From Tetracentron sinense (lineage: Eukaryota; Streptophyta; Magnoliopsida; Trochodendrales; Trochodendraceae), in assembly GCA_015143295.1 (NCBI GenBank), contig CM026554.1:51706627-51770626 (forward strand): DNA of 64,000 nucleotides, written 5' to 3'. This document shows positions 10,754 to 20,997 of this stretch, piece by piece. Both the position numbers and the translations under genes were made by a program. Positions within the stretch are counted from its first letter, which is position 1. Each line of letters opens with the position of its first letter. The notes under the pieces were generated by a model, which saw nothing but the letters and a program-made list of their open reading frames with translations, had not been told where the DNA came from and did no database searches.

Positions 10754-12482
10754 CACAAGGCATTAATCCAGAAACAGAAGTGCGAGCTTTTGTCTATTAC
10801 AACTCATGATTTCCTCTTTAACTTTCATAACAAATATTGGCTTTTTGTCAGCTTACCTATACTATTTTCTAAAGTAGAGGTTTTTACCCCTAAAATCCTT
10901 AAAATGTAGACATACAATTAACCTTCAACTTAAAAATCTAAAGTCCAACTGAGCATAATTTTCAAATAAACATTTCTTTTTGGACTAGTGTTAACAACCC
11001 CCACCTAAGTATTAATCTAAAGGTAGAAACTAACTAACTAAAGTTAAAGAGACATGTGATACTCTATTGTAAAAGTCAAGAGTTTCCCTCCGCCTGCCCC
11101 AAAAGAAAAACAGTTTAAATACAAAGAGGAGCTCTGCTTCATGGGGTTTAGCGGAGCTCCTCTTTTTATACAATCACGGTGGCAATTTTATAATTATTGT
11201 GTGTTGCACAATTGCTTCAATCTTCTTCTGTGATTACAAATGTGCCACATCCATAGTGTAAAATTGGGAGCATGAAGGAGAGCTCCGGCTCAAAATTAAA
11301 CTCTAAAAAAAAAAAAAAAACAGTTCTTATTTAGGCTAATACACGTCTTAGAATTATAGATCATGAAAAATAGGATTTTATTAATTTATTTATTTACTGA
11401 GTTTAAATCTAAACAATTTTCTGTTGATATCACAAATACAGTTAGAGCGCAACCAGGTTAACTGCATAGCCTGTGTTAGTATCTGTTTATTCGTTAGGAA
11501 TTTGAAGCCGGGGCCAAAAGGTAAACATGTGGAGATTGCGTCTGCCAACTAAAACAAATAGCATGAGCTTGCAGGAGCTCCTCAAAAATATGACTATGGA
11601 ATTTTAAAAAATTAAAATAAAGTTTTGTTTTAATATCCTAATTATATATTTCTACAATATAAATTTCAAACTAACCCGTTAGACATTTTTTTAAAACTCA
11701 AATAAGACACACACTATACTCAGCACAAGGCCAATCCACCCACACAACCCTCTTAAAGAAGAGAGGGAGGTGGTCTATATGGGCACATGAACTCAGGGAT
11801 TCTCTACTGTTGCATTATGACTGTGTTGTTTCTTTTGGTAACTCAAATAACACACAACACACACGAGTGTGTGTTTACCTCTTAATCAAAAAAATTGATA
11901 CTATACTTATTTTTTTTGACGATTGGGTTGTTTCCAACTTAATCCCACATTGATGTATATGTTCTTTCCTCTCTATCCAAGTTAGGTCATTTTGTAGAGA
12001 TGGGTTGAGTTTAGTCCTGTGTTTTCAGAACCGGATTGGGTGTCAAACTGATAGAGTGGCCGATTCCCAACCAATCCGGTTTTAAGGTGTCATTTTAGTA
12101 ATAAAACAATGTATCTTTTTCCTTTTTTCCATTTTCCGTGGTCGGGTCTACCGGTTTTTACCGATTTTTAACCCCAGTTTCCCGGTTGAACCGGTTTTGA
12201 ATATAGTTCGGTTTTAAGACCGGTTCTCGATTTTGCTAGTTCAATCGGCCGATCTGGTTTTAATAACACATGTTCAGCCTATTGATTCTATGTGTGTGTT
12301 GGCCTACCGAGTGTGTCATCTTAAAGAAAGAAATAACAAAAGACGCACACTACCCACACACCCCCACAAGGCTAATGCACCGTCACAACCCTCTAAAAAA
12401 CGGGGGGAGGTGAAGCTATATCTGCACACGAACACAAGTGTCCCTATAGCCGTACCACGTTTGTCTGCGTAAGCCATATGAT
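10754..12482. other. Gene-free repetitive spacer
   Basis: It contains a short hairpin made of GAGGAGCTCTGC and GCGGAGCTCCTC (11128-11163). Two related blocks occur near 11705-11800 and 12335-12440, each running from CACACTA through CACAACCCTCT to GGGAGGTG. Between them (12025-12260) is a CCGGTT-rich imperfect inverted repeat. None of the frames looks like a gene. Confidence 0.5.
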
Positions 12483-13187
12483 TCGTAATCTTCTCCGGTT
12501 GTAACCGGTTTTGCCAAAACCGGCCCCTTAGGTGGCCACGTGTTCCTTTTTACAAACCTTAACTATGGTTAAGATTCATCCACCTACCTTTGGTTTTTAT
12601 AAAAAAATTTAACCCTAAGAGTTAGTAAATTTTAACCACGGTTAATAAAAAAAATTATTATTTTTTCTTCTAAAAATCAAAAATAGGTGGGTAAACCGTA
12701 AGGGTGAGTGAATCTTAACCATAGTTGAGAGGTGTCAAAAAGGATATGTGGCCACCTCAGGGATGTAACCGGTTTTGGCAAAGAAGTCAAATCCTCTACG
12801 GTGATAACAAGATTTGGCAAATCCGATTATCACCCCTAGAGGTCGCCATGTGTCTCCTTTGACACCCCTTAACCGTTGATAAGGTTCACCCACCCCTAGG
12901 GTTCACCCACCCATCCTTAGTTTTCTTTAAAAAATATTAATTTTTTTTTAAAATTAAAAAAAAAATTTAGAGTTTTTTAATTTTAAAAGAAGAATTAATA
13001 TTAAAAAAAAAAAACCGACGATGGGTAGGTGAACCCTAGGGGTCGGTGAACCTTACACACAGTTAAGGGCTGTCAAAGGAGACACGTGGCGACCTCTAGA
13101 TGTGATAACCGGATTTTGCCAAATCCGATTATCACCGGAGATGATTTGGCTCCTTTTAAAAACCGATTACAACCGCAGAAGATTACG
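12483..13187. mobile_element. Composite of two nested foldback MITEs with G-box cores
   Basis: An outer inverted repeat pairs TCGTAATCTTCTCCGGTTGT at the left with the complement of the right end (AACCGCAGAAGATTACGA). Inside are two foldback units, about 12501-12783 and 12788-13146. In each, arms with CCACGTG..., AACC(A/G)TGGTTAAG-type and GGTTCACCCACC-type words are mirrored around an AT-rich centre. CACGTG occurs at 12537-12542 and 13083-13088. Relatives lie at 32211, 34600 and 56826. No protein is encoded. Confidence 0.8.
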
Positions 13188-13190
13188 AGT

Positions 13191-13250
13191 CATTTTGGAG
13201 AGCCTGTGTTCTGCTAAATTCATTTTGGAGAGCCTGTGTTCTGCTAAATT
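13191..13250. repeat. Exact 30-bp tandem duplication
   Basis: Two identical copies, 13191-13220 and 13221-13250, start CATTTTGGAGAGCC and end CTGCTAAATT. They begin three bases after the outer MITE end at 13187. Confidence 0.95.
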
Positions 13251-16059
13251 TAAACTGTTACCTATTTGTTATTTTTTAAAAATAAATAAATGAATATCCC
13301 TCAAAAGCCGGCTCCTCTTTTATTTATTTAATTATTTTTCCGTAATTACTCGTCTAAGTTCTAAGGAATAAAATTAAATGAAATAAAGAAGGGGCCACTT
13401 TTTCAGGGATTTTTCATTTATTTTAAGATATGTCTCCCTGTGGTGTGGATTTAGCAGTAGCAATTTCATGCTGGCTCCTGATACCTGGCTGCAAATATTG
13501 TGAGAGAGAAAATTTTGTTAGAAAGGGAAATGCCAGAATCAAGAGAGACCCACATGGTAAAATTGTATTAAGAACCCTAATTTTGTGATCAGATGTTCTT
13601 TGCTTCATTTGTTTTCTCTATTTATATATGTCTCTTTTGGATGATTGTTCTTCAGCTACTGTGAATCCGAGTGGTAATTTTTCTTTTACAATTTTTCGTT
13701 TCTTATGTTCCGAGTAGAAATGGGTTCTGTTTAGTTTCTTTTCTGTGTTTTTAATTTTTTTAAAGCCTAGCCGTGTTGAGATGGGTTTGATCGTGTATAT
13801 ATTTTATTTGGAAATATTACCGTTCTAGCTTTTTTAATTTAGTGGTAGTTCTGGATTCCGGGATGAAATGAATTTTGCTTTTATTCAATGCATGGCATGC
13901 CACTATTTTGGTTGAGATCTTATTTATTTATTTATGTCTTGTTTGCTTTCATCCTTTTTTTTATATTGTTTAGTTGTTTTGAATGACTTTGTTTTCAAAA
14001 TGTTTTCTGTTGCAGGTTGTTATTAATGGGATATGGATTTTCCCAATATGTTCCTTCAATATTCAGAGCATTTAGAATTAGTATTTTATTCATATAGAGA
14101 AATGCTGAAAATAGAAAAAATTGAAAAACGTTTCTTGAGTAATCTGGGTTCTCTGTAATTTACTAAATTTTTATTCTCAAAGATTTTTGGTCTGTGCACT
14201 CTGGGTGAATTCTGTTTTGCATCTTGCACTTAGTTTTCATGAGCCTCTTTCTGACTAGGATATGGGATATTCTGTTGACAGTTTTTCCCTTTGTTTTCTT
14301 CTCTCTTGTTTGTGCAATTTATTAGTTCCTGAAAATTATTTTGCCTATTCTTTTTATGTTTAGAATGTTGAGGAATCAATTGATCTACTTTTGAATGATT
14401 TCTTTAGTTAGATCAATCTAGCTAAGAATGTTCAGTTAATCTTTATTATTGGAATAATTCAAATGTTAAATGTTGTAGGAACATTCTAAGTGATTTAATA
14501 TGCTTATTGACTTTCCCGTTTTAGACATACTATTTGCGTTAATGTATTGATTTCTATGTCTGGTCGACTTGTAATCGTGTAAATTATGGGTCGGTTTTAT
14601 TTCTTTTTCTGATTAGGTATCATTGCGATCATTGTTACAAATCTCCCAAGAAATATCCAATTTCTCCCGAGAAAACCCAAGAAAAACATCTAAAGTTTAA
14701 ATATTCGTTTTTATCGTGATATTTTTAAAATCTTGCAAGCAATATAATTTTCCCTTTTTATCCCGTAATATCGCGAGATTTAAACGATATTTTAAAAATA
14801 TTGTGAGAAATACAAATGTTGTTGGTTTTATGAATTTTTAACTCGGTGATATTTATTATTATTTTCTGTAATTTTAATATATTTCTTTAATCATTGCCAA
14901 GATTTAGGCGAGAATACCTGAAAAAAAATTCAGATTTGAAAATCTTCCGAGAAAAACTTCGGCCGATAAAAACCCGAAAACGAGATTTGTAACACTGAAT
15001 GCGATTAGAGCCTCTAGCTCTTAGAGAGTAGAACTGACATTCTCAAACACCATGGAGTTTCATTCACTCGTATGTCAATAAAAACATTATTATGTCCTTA
15101 TACCTTAGGGTTCAATTTCACCGAGTTGAGGATGACTTGGTGAAGCTGTGGTAGTTTACGGGTATAGTTTGGAGCGTATGGATACAAACCCGTCATAACA
15201 AACAGCATATAATTGTGGCAGCCCGACTGAGTCTTGATCTTGATATCATTATCTCTTCCAACGAATTAAGTGTCGAATCTGTGTTAGGAATCACTGGATC
15301 TTGAAAGGGGTACATTTTTTTTGGCATTGGATGTTGAAGGAAGTAATTAGTTGATGCCATCAGATTTTGCCAGAGTTTCTCCATAGAAAGGACCCCGTTA
15401 TTTGGTAACAACTCAGCTAAAATTCTTGTAAAATTACCAACCTCTTATTCGTTTTACAAAAATGCAACTAAACAATGGTAATGATTGAATTGGGCAAACT
15501 TTGTTCAATAAAATGGTTACTATGTTGCACTATATACAGGAAGAAGACCACTGATTTACATTACCTTATGTCTTGCAAGATATGTGCCACAGTACAAGGA
15601 TAAGTGTTTTCTCTTATGCATATAGTAAGGAGAAATATTCTAGGCTGTGCCGACGTACCAGTATGGATTTCTAATGGCATTATCATCATATGAGGATCTT
15701 AAAGTGGGAGGTTCATGGTGAAAAACTTGAAAAGGGAGGAAAGATAAACTCTTAACAGACTATTACCAAATTTGAAAATGGTAGGATCGATAAAATGCCA
15801 AAAATCATAAAATAGTAGGGAGTTACAAAATATTGCAGGACTTTTCATTAGCAGGTAGATTAGAGATGTAGATTATTTTAATAATCAATGAGCTTTATTT
15901 ATCTGGGCGCATGCCAGCTCCTTGGGTCCCAATAAGGGCATTTATTTTCTCTCATGGTATCACCTTCTCTTTTTGTCTTCCTTAAAACTACATATGGGGT
16001 TTCTTTCTCACTCACCGGAGGTTTAGTGAGTGGAACCCTTAGATTTAAGGACTTAATCT

Positions 16060-16375
16060 CCAGTTGGTACTTGAGGAAGGTGGACACCTCTCTTCGGTCG
16101 GTGTGGAGGTTTCATCCGGGGGCCATCTGCTTGGAGGGGGAGAGGAATATGAGGTCTCTGCCCTGTTGGAGAGGATTTGCCCAGACATTCACAATCTTCT
16201 ACTTGAGTGGTTGTCTATCAAAAGCGATAGTGATATTCTGCGGGCTCTTTCTTTCTTTCATTATGTGTAGTCTTTTGTGTTTTTTTGTTTACGTATCATT
16301 GAACTCACTTGTATATATGACTGCTTTTAATGCATTTCTTGGTCTGATTATTGATCGAAAAAGGAAAAAGAAATG
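16060..16375 (+). mobile_element. Possible LINE 3' end fragment
   Basis: The block is G-rich, then T-rich, and ends GATTATTGATCGAAAAAGG followed by an A-rich tail. It resembles the 3' UTR and tail of plant LINEs. A similar GATTATTGATAA plus A-rich tail occurs inverted at 62330. No reverse-transcriptase motif is visible. Confidence 0.35.
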
Positions 16376-17804
16376 ACATCTGTTGATGGCGTACCCAAAA
16401 GAGGTTTTGGGTTTGCAGGTCATATATTATCTAAAATCCGAGCCATTAAAGACTTTTATTTTATAAAAAATTTACTCAACAAAAAAATACCAAAAAATGA
16501 AACACACACACACACATCAAATGGAGCAAATCCAAATTAACTCCAACATTGAGAAAGCTATCCAACAATGCAATCAATCAGGAGGTTGAATGCAATCAAA
16601 GTAACAGTAAACTTAAATGACCATAAGCATCCTGCAAATGGTATTTGCAAGATTTCTCCTGAAAGATATGATTTGGAAATTAGCCTGTTGATTTCTCAAT
16701 ATTCTTCATATAAAAGGAAATAAGAAGCATAACCTCGGAAAGCCGGCCATATCCTAACACTTATGTTTAACAATTGATAATAATAAGGTTATTTTAGGCC
16801 ATATGTTTTTCTCATTATCTTGCTCTGTTGGTCAATGCTATGGAAAGTTAACTCTATTTGAATTCTGTTATATCATATTGAAGCTTCAAGGAAGATCCAT
16901 TAGGAGAGGAAAAAAAAAACAACTGTAAGAATCTCTTCAATAAATAATTGCTTGACGTAACATGTTTTGCATACATTGTTTAGTTACAAGTGCACATACA
17001 TACACACACATATATACATATAGAAATGTATAATAACCTTTAAATAGGGAGTGTGATGCTTACGCCTCACGCATCTTGAGGTCTCAACACCCTGCTTCAT
17101 GCTTTTACGTTTTAAAACATTGGTTACAATTTACAGATAAGGAGACCAAATGGTTGTCATACCTTTAGTGTTTGGAGCTGCTCTCTGTTTATAATCTCAT
17201 AAAGTTCTAGCTATATATATATATATACTTTAATACCAATTAATTGTTTACTTATGATAGGAAGGTACCACCGCTACTTGTCCTTGCCTTTTAGCAGTTA
17301 ATAGTTTTTTTACACACTGATCACACAGTATATTCACTCGAAGCATTCTTTATAATTCTTAATGTTAGCGTGCATCACTTGGAAAACATATTACAACTAT
17401 ATATCCTAGATATAGTCCCACAAGTTTCTCAAATCTTTGATGTTGAAGCCAAGCTCCGACAGAAAAGGTTTAGGCCATCTGATATATTGACAGATGTATA
17501 TATTCTTTCTCCACCAGGAGTGAAACTGTGGGCACCATTCATTGTTGTTTGTAGCAACCCATGGAAATGCGAGCACTAAAATAAAAGCCTCAATGGCTAT
17601 AACTTTTAAATAATAGGTGTCAGATTTTCCAAGCTAAGCCTTGTTTCCCCTCTTTCCTAGGTCGTCTAGAAAGTCAAGTGCATTGCATAAGAAAAAATCC
17701 TAAGAGAATGAACAATTGATCCATTATTGCCCTCAAACTCGAGGTTTTAAATTTCGTCGAAATGTAGTTCTACGGATTTTGTTTCAATCTTGAGCTATTT
17801 TTGG

Positions 17805-17875
17805 GACTTTTGACATTTCAATATTTCTGACTTTTGACATTTCAATATTTTTGACTTTTGACATTTCAATATTTT
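17805..17875. repeat. Three tandem copies of a 24-bp unit
   Basis: The unit GACTTTTGACATTTCAATAT plus four bases occurs at 17805-17828, 17829-17852 and 17853-17875. The last bases of the unit vary. Confidence 0.92.
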
Positions 17876-18106
17876 GACTAGCTTCCAGTCCACCAGGTCA
17901 TTTACAAATTTTCCAGTATTTCATCAGGATTTTGGGACATCGTTCCAATTTTGATCTGTAACAAAATTTATGCCCAGACTGACATTTAGAACCTTTCTCA
18001 ACCTGAATAGGTGGGCTCACAGGTATTCTCATTTAGATTTGGACCAATATCAATAATGATGTGCAAACCAATATTATTTTGTTGGATGCCCCATCCTCAT
18101 TGCACA

Positions 18107-18524
18107 TGTTAGGCTGTATGAGTAATTTCTATGTTAGCTGTTTCTTTTTGGTTATCTCGGATTCGTTGTTGCTAAATAAGAGTTATTGCCTGTTTGGCCG
18201 GCAAGGAGGCTAGTTTAGAGAGTCCTCAATAAATTAAGAGATTCAATAGTTATCAAGTTCCTTGTTTTGCATAGATAAGGTATATATGCTGTAAGATAAT
18301 TCTCTAATCTATGTGGGGATTATCAATGAGAATTATTAAATATTTTTTTTCTTTATGAGAGCTTGGAGGTGTTTATCTACCTTGAATGAGATCAAGAGGT
18401 GCCGATCTACCTTCAATGCGATTAAGAGGCTTGATCTCCTTTTGATGAGATCACCTTCTTCCCCTTTTTATCCATTTCCTTTATTTGTTTCTTAAAGTGC
18501 ATGTAACCAGTCAGATTTGTTACA
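18107..18524 (+). repeat. Left LTR of the Ty3 deletion derivative
   Basis: It starts TGTTAGGCTGTATGAGTA and ends ...TTGTTACA. It shares with the right LTR the blocks CTAAATAAGAGT(C/T)ATTGCC, ATCAAGAGGCTTGATCTCC and GTGCATGTAAC. The copies are clearly diverged, with many indels. Confidence 0.78.
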
Positions 18525-18557
18525 GTTGTTACTGTAGCACTGTTCTTGCCTTCTTGG

Positions 18558-19275
18558 TAGAGCTGTAAACGGAGCAAGCGGATAGCAGTATTTGTATCCG
18601 ATTGCATATTTGGATTCAATTAAAGATCCAACAAATAGTGATATAGAGTATTCATATTCAACTTCGATTAAAATATTTGAATTCGGATAATGTCTGAATT
18701 ATCTGATTACTTTAATAAGAATGGAAAAGAAAAAAAAAATCAAAAAAGGGCTGAAAACACAAATTTTATTTAAAATGAGCCTAATTTATATTGAAAACAA
18801 CAATTTAATATTGCTTAGAATATTTTAGAAGGTTCGTATTAATTAGTGTAGCCAAAACGTCGTTTAGGCAATGCCTAAGCCACCGCCTCACCTAGCCGGG
18901 ACCCCTTTCTCCTAGATTTTGATCTAGATGGACAGTCACTAAATCTTATATAATATTATGTATTGTAACCATAAAAAATAGATTTTGGGTGCCTAGGGAA
19001 CTCCTATCGCTTGGATGCTTTGACTACACTGATACTAATAACATATTTTAGCCTTATAAAGTATGAACTAGTAATATATTATGTATATAATATGGTAATA
19101 TATTATGCAATCGGTAGTACTTACTAAATCGGATATATCAATAACCAAATTCGTATCCGATCATTAACAGATAGTAAAATACCATTCGAATTCGCTCCAC
19201 TGCATACCTACTTGGATAATTGTCCGAGCAAATGAATTTGGATACTCATAATATCCATATCCGTTGACACCCCTA
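18558..19275. mobile_element. hAT-type non-autonomous element with near-perfect 8-bp TSD
   Basis: The left end is TAGAGCTGTAAACGG and the complemented right end TAGGGGTGTCAACGG. The flanks CTTCTTGG (18550-18557) and CTTATTGG (19276-19283) match at seven of eight positions, as expected for a hAT target duplication. The arms contain ATCCGAT/GGATA-type repeats. No transposase frame. Confidence 0.82.
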
Positions 19276-20391
19276 CTTATTGGCTATCTTGTTGGTTTAT
19301 GCCATATGGTATGCCCCAAACGTCAAGAAAAGGTACCAATGAAGCAAGTCAACAGGCAAGGTTTATTGGAGATGATGAGGCTGAGGCTTCAATCAAGAAT
19401 CATGAGGAATCAGCTACATGACAACATATTCAGCAAACCACTATTCAAGGACCTACTAGAGTGCATGAACTTGCTACATCATCATCGGAAACTTCACTTG
19501 AGCGGCTGAGCTGGGTGCAATCAAGGGTTTGTGATGCCAAGCTTCTGTGCAGAGCCGGGTGCAATCAAAGGTGGTGATGCCATAAGAACTTGTGCAAATG
19601 CGTACACTCCATCTGAAGCTGCCATTTCAGTTGTTTACATCCAGTTCCTTGGGTCAACCAGGTTGAGAGATACATGAATTTTCACTAAATTGTCCAAAAT
19701 CAACAGGTCATTGTGGCTTCCTTCAATCTCAAAAATCAAGCCTTACAGTGGTACTATTTGACGGGGCATCAATTGGGTGTCCTATCATTGTGGACATTTT
19801 CAGAAGTGTTGATATTGTGATTCAGGCCAAGTGAGTTTGAGGATTATTCAAGCAATCTTAAAAGTCTCAAAAGAAACTGGTTCCCTTCATGGGACTACCC
19901 TGCAGAATTTGAAACACTTATCCAATCGGATATCGGGCATATCCACTAGCCACCTAATGAATTTCTTTATAGAGGGTTTAAGGGAATAAATTAAGAACCA
20001 AAAGCCTTACCTTAATACAGACATCGTTGGCTCGGTTGTATGATGAAAAACATGCAAAAATGACGCTCAAATACATAACCAGACACATCTCAAACTGGAG
20101 ACAAAAGACACAGCGGCAATATTGACCCTTGGAATCGCTCAACTCCAACTAAAAGAAACTGAACCTTTTCATGACTGAGCGGAGAAGGAAGGGGCTATGC
20201 TATTACTGTGACGAGAAATTCGCCTATTAGCATTATTGCATGACCACTCAACGAATGTTATTGCTTCAAAGAGAAGTAAAGTAGATGGTGTTGAAAACAC
20301 ATGAGATCTGCCTGGGAAATCTCATTTCCATCTTGAGTACAAGGTTGTTACAATGGAGGGTGGAACATTATGACGCCATCCTCGTGGCACG
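19276..20391 (+). pseudogene. Ty3 gag debris with CCHC knuckle remnant
   Basis: Fragments in several frames recall a Ty3 gag: an ALQWY-like phrase near 19745 and, at about 20190-20240, RKGLCYYCDEKF followed by a stop, where a second half of the knuckle would stand. From about 20290 the sequence passes into a polyprotein C-terminal phrase and then the right LTR, so everything in between is deleted. No usable open frame remains. Confidence 0.65.
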
Positions 20392-20795
20392 TGTTAGGCT
20401 GTATGAGTAGTTTCCAAGTTACCAGTTTCCTTGTGCATGGGTAGTTTCTAAGTTAGTTGTTCTTTTTGTTCATCCTTGATCAGTTGTTTCTAAATAAGAG
20501 TCATTGCCAATTTTGCAAATAGAATATTCTATAGAGTCCTAACCAAATTAGAAGATTCAATTGTTAATGTTACTTGATTTGCAAAGTCGGTATACATGCT
20601 GAAAAAAGAATCTATTATGGATAGTCGATGAGATTTATCTTACGTGTCTTTCAGAGAACTAGGGGGTGTTGATCTCCCTTGAATGAAGGAGATCAAGAGG
20701 CTTGATCTCCCTCTTATAAGATAACTTTTCTTCTCCTTTCTATCATTTTTTCCCTTTATTGGTTCGTGAATTGCATGTAACAGATTAGGATTACA
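20392..20795 (+). repeat. Right LTR of the Ty3 deletion derivative
   Basis: It starts TGTTAGGCTGTATGAGTAGT, ends ...AGGATTACA and matches the left LTR over most of its length. A purine-rich GGAGGGTGGAA about 35 bases before it could be the polypurine tract. Confidence 0.75.
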
Positions 20796-20997
20796 TACTT
20801 ACTCTTTACAGGAAGGTGCATCCTTGCCAATAATAGGCGTCTGAGTCATGCTCAATTCCAGATCTCCTTAACAAGTTCCATGCATATTGATGCTTTGAAT
20901 AGGAATTTGGCTTTCAGAACTTATGTATTTGCTGTGTATATAATTTAAAGGGTGATAAAAGTATGTATAATTCCTCATATGATTCTTCACTATGCAG

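Larger units (their letters stand above)
13251..18106. other. Upstream region and possible 5' exon/intron of the PHD gene
   Basis: No coding exon could be assigned. A plausible 5' leader lies at about 13560-13671, with ACCCTAA near 13565, a TATATATG box near 13622 and a donor-like GTAATTTTTC at 13672. The PHD gene must have a short first coding exon somewhere upstream of 20998, because the first visible exon starts with GKPCDICG just inside the finger. The stretch also holds a LINE-like tail (16060-16375), a 24-bp tandem repeat (17805-17875) and dispersed AT-rich sequence. Confidence 0.35.
18107..20795 (+). mobile_element. Ty3-type LTR element, large internal deletion derivative
   Basis: Two related LTRs (18107-18524 and 20392-20795) bracket a short interior. 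The interior keeps gag debris, a zinc-knuckle remnant and a tail resembling the end of a Ty3 polyprotein (EYKVVTMEGG) just before the right LTR. Protease, RT and integrase are absent. A hAT-type element has inserted 33 bases inside the left LTR. The copy sits upstream of the PHD gene's first visible exon, in the same orientation. Confidence 0.78.

Noticed and set aside
16064-16376. Overlapping 68- and 140-residue frames
   Set aside because: Overlap a LINE-like tail; neither resembles a known domain.
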